Below, in pieces: positions 11,460 to 22,554 of a stretch of 64,000 nucleotides of DNA (within the stretch, counting starts at the first letter, position 1; the number at the start of each line of letters is the position of its first letter). This DNA is from Verticillium longisporum (Eukaryota; Ascomycota; Sordariomycetes; Glomerellales; Plectosphaerellaceae): NCBI GenBank assembly GCA_019188255.1, contig JAETXT010000006.1, positions 496,001-560,000 of the forward strand, written 5' to 3'. The notes beneath the pieces are model-generated. The model was not told the DNA's origin, did not search any database, and saw only the letters and a list, made by a program, of their open reading frames with translations. A program made the translations under genes and the position numbers.

Positions 11460-12662
11460 TTATGATTCTTCATCTTCTTCCTTCACTTCCTCTTTGACTT
11501 TATCTTTCGTCTCTTCTTTCGCGTCACCGTTCCGATCTTCGTCTTCGTCCGGCAATGCAGGCGAGGCGCCAGCGACACCCTTGGCCTTTTCCCGGAAAGC
11601 CTTCCTCAGCGCACACTTGCCCAGATTCTTGCCGCCAGCCTTGCACTCGTCGCACACCTTGCCGTGCTTCACCAGCAGGATGTGCAGCCCGTACTTGTCC
11701 TCGTCCGGGATGCGCACGTCGAGGTGCGCATACGTCTCGTCGCGACTGGCGCTCTTCGGACGCCACCCCAAGAGGCCCGTGATGCGCCACACGTGCGTGT
11801 CGACGGCGAAGCTCTCGCGCTTGAGACAGAACAGCAGCACGCAGCTCGCCGTCTTGGGCCCGACGCCCTGGAAGCTGATGAGCTCGCGCATGGCCTCCTC
11901 GTCGCTCTTGTCAAACATGTGGTCGAGCGAGTAGGCGCCGTACTTGTCCTTGGCCTGCTCGAGGATGCCGAGGATGACCTTGCTCTTGACGCCGGCGAGG
12001 CCGCCGCACTTGATGGCCTCCTGCAGCTTCGGGGCGCCGCCGGCGGCGATGGCGGCCCACTCGTCGCTGCCGCCGTAGACGGCGTCCATGCTGCGCTTGG
12101 CGCGCGTCGAGTTTGCGTCGCTCGTGTTCTGGCTGAGGATGGTGCGCACGAGAGCGTCGAGGACCGAGGGCGAGTCGCCGCAGCCGGCGCGCGAGGTGGG
12201 CGCCTTGACGGCGTCGGGCCGCGTGCGGGCGCCGTGCAGCGAGGCGAGGATGCGGTGCGCGAGCTTGGCTTCCTCGGCCGTGGGGTGGGCAAAGTCTGGG
12301 AAGGGGGATTTGGCTGAGAATTGAGCAAAGGCCTTGAGCTTCTTGGCTTGGAGGGCGTTGGGCGATGCCCCTGATGGAGAGACCTTGGGTTTGGCTCCCG
12401 GTGAATCGTCTTCTGAGGGGTCCTTCTTCACGCGCTTGGCAGACGTTGCTGGCAGGGCATCGTCGTCGTCTTCCGTCTTGATGCGCTTGGAGCTTGATTT
12501 GGTGGGTGACTTGGTAGTCGTCTTGCGTTTCAATGGCTTTTCGTCGGTGGGCTCCGCCTTGATGTTAGCCCGCCTGGCTTGGCTGCTGAGAGGCGAAGTA
12601 GCCTTGGATGTGCTGGTGGCGGCGGCAGTCTGCCGTGCGCTGGCTCGGGTGACCCGGGACAT
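11460..12662 (-). CDS. HhH-GPD family DNA glycosylase (endonuclease III-like)
   Basis: Base-excision repair DNA glycosylase, presumably nuclear, 400 aa in one exon. Residues 1-115 are basic, Ser/Thr/Lys-rich and NLS-like (LKRKTTTKSPTKSSSKRIK). The glycosylase domain runs from about 125 to 360: LSQNTSD near 176-182, the helix-hairpin-helix LISFQGVGPKTASC (261-274) with candidate catalytic Lys270, and the conserved Asp288 in VDTHVWR. Lys plus Asp suggests a bifunctional glycosylase/lyase. The usual endonuclease III C-X6-C-X2-C-X5-C cluster is not present; only CDECKAGGKNLGKC is seen, so a normal 4Fe-4S site is unlikely. The C-terminal tail is acidic (KEEVKEEDEES). The substrate base cannot be told from sequence. 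The gene is convergent with the glycosyltransferase. Confidence 0.88.
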   Translation of the reverse strand: MSRVTRASARQTAAATSTSKATSPLSSQARRANIKAEPTDEKPLKRKTTTKSPTKSSSKRIKTEDDDDALPATSAKRVKKDPSEDDSPGAKPKVSPSGASPNALQAKKLKAFAQFSAKSPFPDFAHPTAEEAKLAHRILASLHGARTRPDAVKAPTSRAGCGDSPSVLDALVRTILSQNTSDANSTRAKRSMDAVYGGSDEWAAIAAGGAPKLQEAIKCGGLAGVKSKVILGILEQAKDKYGAYSLDHMFDKSDEEAMRELISFQGVGPKTASCVLLFCLKRESFAVDTHVWRITGLLGWRPKSASRDETYAHLDVRIPDEDKYGLHILLVKHGKVCDECKAGGKNLGKCALRKAFREKAKGVAGASPALPDEDEDRNGDAKEETKDKVKEEVKEEDEES

Positions 12663-13187
12663 GGTGATTGCTGGAGTTCCTGAGCATGCGGTGGAGGTGA
12701 GTGACGCTTCGGCAGTCTTTCAGAAGCGATGGAGTACAAATAACGAAGAACGAAGAATCGATGAAATTGGACAGTCTTGATGAGACGGACTACGTTGCGA
12801 TGAGATGCGATGCGCCAGTGAAGGTCCGAGTGGTGATGTCACAACAATCGTGGGACGACCTGAGCTTGGCCCGTGCTAAAGAGCTCTCGCACGTGTCGTT
12901 GAGACGTCAATTGGGGAATGTTAGACGTGTGAGATCTCTGTCCCAGGAAGAATGCTTCGGCGATGGGGGTTGGTGCGCTGTAGATGGAGTGGAAAAGTGG
13001 TGATGACATGGAAATGTGCTTTCTTCTTTCGAGCTCCGAAAGCTCGTCGTCGCTATCACTATCACGACCTGCGCCACCGCCCAGTGGCGGAATCACCAGC
13101 CACCAATCTCATACCACCTCCTTGGCCTACAACTCTCTGACCGGGGTGTTTGATCATTTCCTTACTTCGTTGACAGCAAGAGACTCT
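12663..13187. other. Intergenic; promoter of the DNA glycosylase
   Basis: Upstream region of the glycosylase and 3' flank of the FAD oxidoreductase. No other feature recognised. Confidence 0.45.
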
Positions 13188-14779
13188 CTATCTGACTTTG
13201 AAATAGCCCCTCCAGAGGTTCTGTAGCAAGTCTTCAGGGTCGTACTTTTGCGATACCTCTCGCAGCCTCTTGTGGTTCTCCTCGCCGTAGCTGCCGAACA
13301 CATCCTGTGTTCTGCCGGCATAGTTGATGTACTTGTACCCATTACTCTGCCCTCGCGCTTCAGCTCTCGCTTCGATATCCTCGATAAACTCCTTTGACTT
13401 TTTCTCAATGAGGCAATCCAGTTTCTCACTCGACCAAGTCGCCATGACATGAATCAATACGAGCGGTCCGTCACCGACGTCCAGCCCCAGTGCGTTGCCT
13501 CCGTTCTTCTGCATCTCTTTGAGCACGTTGGTCGAGATGGGCTGGAACGCGATCTGCGGAATAATCGTGTCGCCAGCCTCCTCGGCCGCCGCCAGCAAAG
13601 TCTCAACATGGGCATTCCACTTGGGCAGCGTCTCCTGGAGAAGCAAGTAATCCCCCGCATCTCCGATCGAAACCGTCGTATCCCACCACGTCTTTCGGAA
13701 GCCGTATCGATCAGAAATGGCCTCCAGGTGTGTCGAAATCGGCGCAATGGTCGTCGTGTTGGAAATCTGGCGAGGCAGCCGCACGAACCCCTCAAAGATA
13801 TCCGGCACCGCCCCGTCGGCTGCCGCCTGCGTCGTGGCATGCGTAAGGTGGTAGAGAAACGCGAGGACAATATTCCCGCCAAACTGCGGCGCGTTGGCCA
13901 CGACGACAAACATGTGCGCGTCCCTGTCCAGAGGCAGCACGTCCGTCGCGACGAGCGTAAACTGCGACAGCACAGCGCTGCTCTCCGTCCCCGGCCAGAT
14001 GAGCGACCGCCCCCAGAGATGGCCCTGCGCGAAGGCGTTGACGTCGAACCGCGTGACGATGCCGAAGCTCGATCCGCCGCCGCCGCGAAGCGCCCAGTAC
14101 AGGTCTTCATTCTGCGTCGGCGTCGCGTTGATTATCTCGCCCGTCGCGAGAACGACTTCGTAGTTCTGCACGTTGTCGCACGCCCAGCCGTGCTGCTCGG
14201 AGAGGAACGAGATGCCGCCGCCGAGGAGCAGGCCGGAGACGCCGACCTCTGCGACGCGGCCGCCCACGACGGCGAGGCCGAGGGGGTCTAGCTTCTTCGT
14301 CACGTCGATCCAGCGATTTCCCGGCCCGATGGATACAGTCTTGCGGCTCGCGCTGACGGTGACGTCGTTGAGGGCTTCGAGGCTGATGGTGACGCCGCCT
14401 TGGATGTTGGAGCCCCCCGGGAACGGAGTGTGGCCGCCGCTTTTGACGGAAAACTTGGTGCTCAGCGATGTGAGTATTTTGAGCCCTGTCGATACGTCTG
14501 CAGTTGAATTGGGGAGGAGAAAGCAGGCTGGTCTGACGGCGGATTGACGGTTAGACCAAAACGTGTTGGAGACGTCGTATGCTTCTGTCTGCGGGTAAGC
14601 TACCCTGCCGGGAAGCGCTTTATCGAGCGCCTCGCACTAGGTATGGAGGTCAGTATGCGGTATCGGAAGCCGACCTAAGGAAGACGGACTGCGGAGGCTC
14701 CCTTGTCATATCCCTGGCATTGCACGAGGACGGCCAGCCCAAGCCAGAAAAGAAGGGTGGTCAAGAACGGGCGCTGCAT
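13188..14779 (-). CDS. Secreted FAD-linked oxidoreductase (BBE/VAO family)
   Basis: Flavoprotein oxidase/dehydrogenase of the berberine-bridge-enzyme type. Exons 14779-14690 and 14636-13188 give 512 aa. The intron has a GTCCGT donor, a CTGAC branch site and a TAG acceptor. A signal peptide is present (MQRPFLTTLLFWLGLAVLVQ). The FAD-binding domain has SGGHTPFPGGS, where His99 is the expected covalent flavin attachment site, then GGRVAEVGVSGLLLGGG and NVQNYEVVLATGEI. The C-terminal BBE segment includes YINYAG and KYDPEDLL...NLWRGYF. The second flavin-linking cysteine of bicovalent members is not obvious. The substrate is unknown; such enzymes act on alkaloids, polyketides or sugars. It shares strand with the adjacent EthD gene, but no other biosynthetic genes are near. 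Confidence 0.88.
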
Positions 14780-15492
14780 AGTGGCGATGGATCTCGGAAC
14801 ATTTGCTTCACCTGACCTGAGTCCGATGGCTGCTTCTGGCAGTGCGTACGTCGGTACTGACGAGTGGGTTGAACTTTATAGTCGCCTTTTCGGGTTGTCC
14901 GGCCGAGCTGAACTTCTCGAAGGCAGGGCGAAAAACATTGCTTCAAGTCCCGACGAATAAGCAATATGGAAGCCTGATTCTGAAATGAGCACTTGCGTGA
15001 TGACTCCAATCAGCTCAATACGATGGAGGATCAGCGAGGCCACGGCACGCCTGTCTGTGATCCGGGCCAGCTGCGTGCATGACTGCAACGGTCGGAGGCC
15101 GGACTACTGCACGGCTGAATCCTTCTACCCCTCAGCTACAGTTTAATAAAGCCATCTGCATGCTCATTCATCGGGGCACGAGAAGGACATTTTCGTGTTT
15201 CATCGAGCACATTCTGGGGTAACACAACATCTAATGGCGCCGCACGTCTTGCAATGGTCCAAGACAAGCATCACGAGGAGACGAAAATCACGACGTGGTT
15301 CATGCTCACATCAGCCCATTGGCGTATTCCGCTATTGGAGGATCGGCACATGTTTCCCCAGGGGAATTCGTTCCAATGAAGAGACAAACTGCTACGCTGT
15401 CCGAATCGCAGGCCAGTGCTTGAGCCAGACGCTCTAGGCTATACTTCATCTTCATGACCTGAGCAGAGAATCAATCAGGACGCCAGCAGAGC
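14780..15492. other. Intergenic, promoter of the FAD oxidoreductase
   Basis: About 0.7 kb, no coding signal or repeat seen. Confidence 0.45.
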
Positions 15493-16442
15493 TCACACTT
15501 CAACGCCATGGAACCAGTCCCGCTTGCCGTGCGCAACGACAATGCCGTAAACGGGCGTCAGAACAACCTTCAACCCAGGAATGATTTTCCTCGTCCACGC
15601 GCTGTCGGTGAACTCCATCATCTTCTTCAAATCCAGATCACCCGAGAACTCATGCAGCGCAAGGTACGTAGGCGGCCGCGGCGCCTCCTCGTTCTCAGCC
15701 GCCAGCCCCTTGAGCGCCCTGGACTGCGCGTTCGACCGTGCGTACGCGAGCTCGAAGCGGGTCGTGCGCAGGAATCCTCCCCATTGCGACATTCTCTCCA
15801 GATGCTGTTCGTGGGTTGATATCGCCGGTCAGCTCTCTGTGCAATTTGCTTACAAAATGTGAGGGGCCGGCGAATGCCAAGGCTCGGGTTCCGAATCATG
15901 CACAGTGATGTGCTTACCTCTTCGCGATACCACCGATCGAGTTCCTCAGGGGAAATATCGGGGCCCAGCTCGACCTGCGCCGAGAGAATGGTCTTCGTGT
16001 GGCCTTTGTTCCTCGAACGGTCAGCTGCATCCTCAACTGTCCCCGAGCTACAGAGAATGAGGAGGGGATACGCACCAGGTCCCTTGTTCGTGGGGTCGTA
16101 CACCTGCGTGAGCTTGTAGCACCGCACGTCAATCTCGGCAACGTCGTAGACGGGTCCGCCGCCAGGCAGCAGGTCGCTGTGGACGCGAATATTCTTGAAC
16201 TCGTCGGTCTGCATGAAGGCGATGTCGTCCAGAGGATACATGGCAAGGAAGGGCCTCTCGGCGCTGGGGTCAACGTCCTTGTAGCGGAAGGCCGTCTTCA
16301 TGGCGCTCGTCTCGAGAATCTCAGCGATGTGGTCGTTGTCGTACCAGTTCATGTACTGCTCCTCATTGATGAGATCGGGGCGGGCGATTTTAGAGTTGAC
16401 GTAGAGGATGCCGCGGCCGGCAATGGGTTGATCTTCCGCCAT
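15493..16442 (-). CDS. EthD-like dimeric alpha/beta-barrel protein
   Basis: Cytosolic protein of 254 aa. Exons are 16442-16076, 16003-15918 and 15804-15493 (765 nt), with introns of 72 and 113 bp. It appears to be a duplicated ferredoxin-like/EthD fold: the first half contains EEQYMNWYDNDHIAEIL and the second half PEELDRWYREEHLERMS, the recurring W-Y-x-x-x-H helix of EthD proteins. Some relatives take part in degradation or polyketide tailoring, but this protein's substrate cannot be inferred. The frame is open upstream to 16595; I chose the Met at 16442 because homology-like sequence starts there (MAEDQPIAGRGILYVNSKI). Confidence 0.78.
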
Positions 16443-17523
16443 GCCGGTGGTTGGTGGTAGGATATGAGTTTCGGGCGGTTTAGTGTGCTGTTGGAACGTC
16501 GGTCTTGAGTTTCGGAGCGGCGAGTGAGATTTGCTGGGTGAGGACATTTTTGAAGTTGTCGTGACAGCCGCGTCGGGTATCTTTTCCCTTGCCAAGCGTG
16601 AAGGTCTCCGTCAAGGGTCTTCCCGAAAGCGGTTAAGCCAGGGCGGGGTAAACATCTTCTGGATGATGGGATGCAGGGACAATTCTAGCACAGGTTGTTA
16701 GACGATGAGAAGACAGATGAGGCTTGAATCCAGAGACGGTCTGGCGACTTGAGATCGTGGATCAATAGGGAGTAGCGCCTGAATCAATGGGCTTTGGCAC
16801 TTGATCTGCTCGACGCTCAGCGAGATGTCGCCCAGTTCTAGGTCTTGTCTCAAGCGAAAGCCATTGTGCTGGGCACACTGTCTCATCGTCGCGGATGTCT
16901 GTCTCATGATCTGGGACTATTGAGAGAAGTCTCAAACATGTACAAAAATGCTGGTTGTCTGCTCACCGCCGACTCATATTCTTCCAGCAGTTCAACTTCA
17001 ACACCCCAAGGATGAATGACCACGGGTAATGATGGCAATGTGCACCCCGGCAAACGCCAGCATGCAGAAAGCACTGATCCTCCCACCAACCCCGATTGCC
17101 GGTTCCGAAGGGCAGCCCCCGCCGCTCATCGATCGGAGCCCCGGGGCATTTCGCCAAAGTCGGCAAAGCGCGGCCTGGCGGCCTGGAGCTGGGCGCCGAT
17201 CAGCACGCGCTGCCGACTTGGCAGGGCGAAGACACTGCCCGATGAAGACCTGATGTCGTCACCACTCTGTGATGTCTCTTGGAGACGACTCGCTTTTGCC
17301 AGCCTTTTAGCTCGCACCTCGGCCTTCTCAAGTGTGCGAGCTAGATTGGCATGATCATAGTGAGGTGTCTTTGAGAAAGTAGTCTAGCAATTGATGCCAT
17401 ATAAGTAGCTTAGGGTGAAGCAATTGGATGTTCGTGATGGCGAAGTTGTAAAACGACATCAACAAACAGCAACAGAAACGCCAGCAGATTCCAGCACGCT
17501 TCATACACCGCACAGCCTGAACC
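16443..17523. other. Divergent promoter region (EthD / lipocalin)
   Basis: About 1.1 kb between divergently transcribed genes. No coding sequence recognised. A TATA-like box lies at 17400-17405. Confidence 0.5.
17400..17405 (+). promoter_or_regulatory. TATA-like box of the lipocalin gene
   Basis: TATAAG about 120 nt upstream of the ATG at 17524, a usual spacing for fungal core promoters with a short leader. Confidence 0.4.
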
Positions 17524-18231
17524 ATGCGCTCCTTCGCCCTCCTCCCCCTGGCCGCGGCAGCCCTGGCCTCGTGCCAGAACGACACGACGTCGCCGGCGCC
17601 CGCCGTCCCGAACGTCGTCCCCTCCCTGTGGGGCGGCGGGGGCTACTACCCCACCGGCGACATCGGCTTCGGTCTCGAGTCCTACCTCGGCCGCTGGTAC
17701 CAGGTCGCCGGCACCCTGGCGCCCTTCACCGGCAACTGCAAGTGCATCCGCGCCGAGTACTCCCTCAACGACAACGGCACCGTCAAGGTCAACAACACGT
17801 GCGAGGCCGCCGGCCGTGCCGTCAACATCCTCGGCACCGCGTCCCCCGCGGATCCGGGCTACGGAGCCAAGGGTGTCTTCCGGGTGCAGTTCCCCGGCCA
17901 GCCGGGGCCTGAGTGCGCGGGACCGAACTACATTGTTCAGGGTAAGGCGATCCTGCCCGGCCTGGAATGTGAAAGAGGGCGTGCTGACGAGGCCAGACTA
18001 CACGGGCGACTTTGCCATTGTGCAGTCGAGCAACTTTTCGACGCTGTTCATCCTCAGCAGGGAGCAGCAGGTTGAGGACGACGTTCTGGACGTGAGTAAA
18101 CGGGAAAGTCGGTGGCTGGGCGGACGTCTTATGCTAACGCGATGCAGGCCTGGATCGACAGGGCGGGTCTGCTCGGCTCGAACCTCGACAATGTCATCAA
18201 GAACGACCAGACGGACTGCCAGTTCAACTAA
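17524..18231 (+). CDS. Secreted lipocalin-like protein
   Basis: Small secreted beta-barrel protein that probably binds a hydrophobic ligand. Exons 17524-17941, 17997-18091 and 18148-18231 give 198 aa. A signal peptide is followed by a mature region with several cysteines. The lipocalin signature G-x-W is seen in YLGRWYQVAG, followed by FTGNCKCIRAEYSLNDNGTV, DYTGDFAIVQSSNFSTLFIL and SREQQ, matching the Blc/apolipoprotein D strand order. Introns are 55 and 56 bp. The ligand is unknown; fungal members are often extracellular or cell-wall associated. Confidence 0.82.
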
Positions 18232-18937
18232 GCCAGTTGGGCTAAAATGGGAGCTATGTATGAGATGGAGGGCCGTGCCTGTGCTTGTGCCTGTACGATC
18301 ATAGACGTAATGACCAGTGGTTCATCGGGAATCTGAAGAAATGCCATCCTCGATGCATGCGTCACAAGTGAGACCTCTTTTTAGGATGAACCTAGGTCTC
18401 AAGTGCTCCGATCCCTGAGGTCTGTTCCCCGGAGCTCACCCCCCGGAGCTCCCCCCTCCCAACCTTTCAGATCAGCTCGAGCGCCAGCTCCGAGGATGAG
18501 GGTCGAGACCGAAGATGGACGAATGAGACACATCAATTGGGACACATCGCGCAAAGAAGCTTCATTAGACCCCGCGATCCAGCACGATCCGCAAGCCACT
18601 TATGCAGGGGCTCCCCATGACGACACGACTCGTCGCCGAGACACAATGACGCCGTCATGATCGCGCGCCAGGTCTACGGCGCCGCAACCGACGCGCGCGC
18701 ACAGCAACGCCCCGTCTGTGTGCCAGAGTTGCGACGGCCAGGCACAGGGCTGGCGCGCGCCTCAGATTGTCGCCGGCGCTGGGGGAGAAGCATTAAAGTG
18801 TAGCAGAGGTTCTTCTCTGACTCGTTTTTCCTCATCAACTCATCGCCCTAGGAGTTTGTTCAGGTTACAGGTCACCGAAAGTACGACACACCCAGCTTAC
18901 AGACAAAAGAAGTACAGACAAAGAAGAAGATGCCAAA
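18232..18937. other. Intergenic, promoter of the DUF3140 gene
   Basis: About 0.7 kb, no gene or repeat recognised. Confidence 0.45.
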
Positions 18938-20034
18938 ATGGTCAAGCCCAAGGAAGAAGTCATCTCCGAGTTCAACTCGCTCGTCAACATGACGGCCTCG
19001 GACCTCGAAACCTGGCTCAAGTCGGACGACGCCAACAGCGCCGGCTGGCCGAAGGACGATGCCGACGGCGACGGCGAGACGGTCGGCCACGAGAGCGGGC
19101 GCAAGATTGTCGAGATCCTCAAGGCGAACCCGGACAGGAAGGAGGACAAGTACACGGACGAGCAGGTGGAGCACATGCGCAAGGTTGTCGCATACTGGTA
19201 TGTTCCTTTCCCCCTAATTCATTTGTGAAACAGAAGACGCGGTTGTTGACGGCAGGCAGCAAGCGGCATCTGGCGCAGGAGGCCAAGGGCAATGAGGAGA
19301 AGACGGATGAGGAGGTCAAGAAGACCAAGTCGTATGCTTCGCTGAAGAACTGGGGCCATGACTTCCTCAAGGCCGAGGGGCGCGGCGGCGGTATCGACAG
19401 TAAGAAGCAGGACAAGAAGAAGAACAACAAGAAGGAGGACGACAAGAAGGAGGACGCCGAGGAAGATGCTGAGGAGGAAGAGGACGAGGAGGAGGGTGAC
19501 GACAAGGAGGACGGAGACGCCAAGGCGGGCGACAAGCGCAAGAAGACGAGCGCACAGAACGGCGCCAACAAGAAGCGCGAGACACGACAAGGTAAGGGAT
19601 CCTCGACAAACGGCAACGCCCAGAAGAATGGCGAAGGCAAGGGAGACGAAGAAAATGAGGAAAAAGAAGAGGGCGACGAGGAATACGTCGAGGATGAAGG
19701 TGACGACGATGATAACGAAGAAGAGGACGCAGGCGACGACAAGAAGGGCAAGTCTAACGGCGGCGGCAAGCCGAAGAAGGGGCCCAAGAAGGGCGACACG
19801 GTCTCGTGGAACTGGGGCGGTGGCCAGCCCGAGGGCAAGGTGCTCGATGTCAAGGGCGAGGAGTAAGTCTATTCTCTTGGTGTGATGTGCAAGGCCAGAA
19901 CTAACAACGACAGCACGTCCATTACGACGAAGAATGGCAACCAGGTGACGCGGAAGGGCGACCCTGAGGACCCGGCTGTCGTGATCGACGCTGGGAAGTC
20001 AAAGGCCATCAAGTCGGCTCACGAGCTCAACTGA
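18938..20034 (+). CDS. DUF3140 protein with C-terminal TUDOR-like domain
   Basis: Protein of unknown biochemical role, 327 aa from exons 18938-19197, 19260-19862 and 19914-20034. The N-terminal DUF3140 part (about 1-120) has EFNSLVNMTASDLETWL, GHESGRKIVEIL and RHLAQE. A long charged spacer follows, alternating Lys-rich and Asp/Glu-rich blocks. The C-terminus resembles the hypervirulence-associated TUDOR domain: KKGDTVSWNWGGGQPEGKV, then TSITTKNGNQVTRKGDPEDPAV. The DUF3140 plus TUDOR pairing is common in ascomycetes. The highly charged linker suggests a nuclear or nucleic-acid role, but that is inference. Confidence 0.85.
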
Positions 20035-20275
20035 AAGATGTGTTGTTTGGCTTGGATCATGTAAAAAAGTGTGATAATAGTTGTTTATCTGGATTGAGTC
20101 TAGTACCGGGAATGGATGCTGTCCGTCTGTGAAATTGATGTAGCTGTAAAAGTAATTACACATTTTCCGGTCAGAGCATTTTATCGCGATCACAAAGTTT
20201 CACACGCCGAGTCAACAAATCGTAATATCATAAGCTTTTTGATTATTTACCAGCATAAACCATGTTAGAGTCGTG

Positions 20276-21667
20276 CTAGAGCTCGTCAGACACCTCCTCT
20301 TCATACGTAACCTTCCTAATGGGATCGCTCTCGGGATCGGAGATGCTCTCCAAGAACTTTTTCGCATTCTCCTCGTCATCGGCAAACAGGTGATCCACAA
20401 CCAGCTTCTTCGGCGTCTCGCCGAGCCACTGGAACAGCGAAAAGTCCCTAAACTCATGGGCCCTGAAGATTTCGAGCATCTCAATCTCCTCGTCCCCGAT
20501 ATTCTCGACGAAATGGCCCATGTTCTTCGGCACGATGCCCACGTCGCCGGGCCCGTAGTCAAAGGTCCTCGCCATGCCCTCGGCCGCAAAGACGGTAACG
20601 CGCGCGCGGCCGCGGATGAAGAAGGACCACTCGTCGGCGTTGGGGTGCCAGTGCATCTCGCGCAGGGCGCCGGGCTGGATGAGCAGGTGGGCGGCGGCGA
20701 CCGTCTGGGCGACGGCAAAGTTCCTCGAGTCGGCGATGCGGACCTCGCCGCCGGACGTGACGACGGGGTCCTGGGCGAGGAGCTTGTGGGTGAAGTGGAA
20801 GCGCGACGGCTTGACGTGCTCGCCCCTCGGGCGCTCGTCGTCGATGGAGCCCGGCGCGCGGCCCTGGAAGATGTACTTTTCCGACGGCGGCAGGTGGTCA
20901 AAGACCTCGGGGCGCAGGTTGAAGTTTTCGGCAATGACGGACTTGGGCGTGTGGGCGAGCCAGTCGGTCAGGAGAAAGGTCGACTCCTCGGAGAAGCGGC
21001 CGTCGTCGAAGATGAGCAGGAACTCGGTGCCGTTGGGGCTGAGGCCCTGCAGGGAGTGGGGGATGCCGCTGGGGAAGTTCCAGAGGTCGCCCTTTTCGAG
21101 GTCGGCGACAAAGTTGCCGCCCTCGTAGTCGAGGGCCGTGACGCGGACCTCGCCCTCGAGCACGTAGGCCCACTCGGCCTCCTTGTGCCAGTGCAGCTCG
21201 CGGATGGCGCCGTGGTCGAGCCGCATGTTGACGCCGGCGAGCTCGACGCTCGTGGGCAGCTCGCGGACGGTCGTCTGACGGGTCCAGCCGCCCTCCTCGA
21301 TGCGAATGTGCGAGTCGGCAAAGGACCAGCGCATGTTCTTGAGGGCGCCATGGTCCGTCGAAGGCGGCCGCACGAGGTCCGGGTTCTGGCGCGCGCGGTC
21401 CTTGTTCCAGGGCCCTAGGACCGAGGCCCCGAGGCCGTTGCGGTAGGGCAAGGGGTCGAGGCCGTCGCCTTCCGAGTCGACGGCACGGTCGTAGGGGTCC
21501 CTGTAGCCCGGTGTGTAGGGGTTCTTGACCTTACGGGCACCGCCGTCGCCGCCGTGCTTCGGGGCCAGGTCGAGCCCCTTGAGGAGGCGCTGACGGGGGC
21601 TATCGCGGTGGGGAGCAGCCACGGCGAGGCTGGCGAAACCAACGAGTGTCAGAGACGAGAGCTTCAT
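20276..21667 (-). CDS. Bicupin oxalate decarboxylase, secreted
   Basis: Mn-dependent enzyme converting oxalate to formate and CO2, probably in the wall or outside the cell. One exon, 463 aa, with signal peptide (MKLSSLTLVGFASLAVAA). Cupin 1 carries HWHKEAEW (His159, His161, Glu165) and His204; cupin 2 carries HWHPNADEW (His339, His341, Glu346) and His385, so both metal sites are complete. The lid loop next to cupin 1 reads SEEST (226-230); in characterised decarboxylases the Glu of the equivalent SENST lid supports decarboxylation rather than oxidation, so decarboxylase is the preferred call. Length and two-cupin layout fit the fungal family. Confidence 0.92.
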   Translation of the reverse strand: MKLSSLTLVGFASLAVAAPHRDSPRQRLLKGLDLAPKHGGDGGARKVKNPYTPGYRDPYDRAVDSEGDGLDPLPYRNGLGASVLGPWNKDRARQNPDLVRPPSTDHGALKNMRWSFADSHIRIEEGGWTRQTTVRELPTSVELAGVNMRLDHGAIRELHWHKEAEWAYVLEGEVRVTALDYEGGNFVADLEKGDLWNFPSGIPHSLQGLSPNGTEFLLIFDDGRFSEESTFLLTDWLAHTPKSVIAENFNLRPEVFDHLPPSEKYIFQGRAPGSIDDERPRGEHVKPSRFHFTHKLLAQDPVVTSGGEVRIADSRNFAVAQTVAAAHLLIQPGALREMHWHPNADEWSFFIRGRARVTVFAAEGMARTFDYGPGDVGIVPKNMGHFVENIGDEEIEMLEIFRAHEFRDFSLFQWLGETPKKLVVDHLFADDEENAKKFLESISDPESDPIRKVTYEEEVSDEL

Positions 21668-22554
21668 ACTGGATGATGCCGGGTGGGATGAATATTGTCA
21701 AGGGACGACCAATGATCGCTCGCTAGGTGTGCACAAGAACAAAAGTGTGCAAGAGGAAAAGCTGTCGTATTTAAGGGCATGTCGATGGGCAGCCAGCCCC
21801 GTGTGACGGCGCCGTCACATCATGACGCGAGTCTTCTGCTGATGACCGAAAGCCTTGGTGGGGGGAGCTGTGTAGATGATGTGACTGGGATGGTCGGAAG
21901 AGGCATGGTCGGGCGTTTGCTCTGCGTGTCTGTTCTGTGGTGTGTGTGTGTGTGTGTGTGGTGTGGTGCGAATGGTGGTGGTCGTGGTGACATGTTGACC
22001 ATCGAAAACAGTACGTACCCGCTAGATGACCAAGCGGGGGCACCGCGCCTGAGCTCTGGTGGGGGTTTCCAGCGAGCGTCAGTGGGTGTCAGCGTGGCCT
22101 AGGGCCAGGACGGCCCAGGGATTAGGCGGTTAGGGGGGTAGTGGGGTGCTGTCTTTGGCAGACGAGCCACTGAGCGAGCTCAATTGACCTGTGGTACTGC
22201 GGCGACGACGTCATTCGGCACAGCTCAATGGTCACCCAGCACTCGGCGCTGACGACGCGACCAGGCGCCAGCACAAGCGCCTAGCCCGCTGAACCTTTTC
22301 TCCCTTACCAGTTCGCTGCTCTTCTACCCGGCTGCGGCACGATCCAAGACGGCGCATCGTCGGCCAAGCTGACTCGACTTGCCTTGTTTGCCGGGCGCCA
22401 GCGGGATTTGTCTATTTCTCTCTGCTTTCTTGTCGTTGCCGGTCAGGAAAAGAGAAAGGAAACAGACTCTCCGGCACCGTCTTGCGCTCGAGCTGCCATT
22501 CGCTTTGCAGACTCCTCGCAGACTCCGCAGACTCCTCGTAGGCTTACAACCGCC
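21668..22554. other. Divergent promoter region (oxalate decarboxylase / DUF1275)
   Basis: About 0.9 kb between divergent genes. It holds a (TG)10 microsatellite at 21941-21960 and short GCAGACTCC repeats just before the DUF1275 start. No other gene seen. Confidence 0.5.

Noticed and set aside
13449..14291. Plus-strand 280-aa open frame over the FAD oxidoreductase
   Set aside because: Antisense shadow of a gene with clear flavin-binding motifs.
13188..18231. A secondary-metabolite cluster (FAD oxidase, EthD protein, lipocalin)
   Set aside because: No backbone synthase, transporter or regulator nearby, and neighbours are housekeeping genes.
18718..19866. 382-aa plus-strand frame over the DUF3140 gene
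   Set aside because: It only shares exon 2 in frame; upstream it runs through promoter and an out-of-frame reading of exon 1 and the intron. The three-exon model keeps DUF3140 intact.
20273..21418. Plus-strand 381-aa open frame over the oxalate decarboxylase
   Set aside because: Antisense shadow; the minus strand holds two complete cupin motifs.
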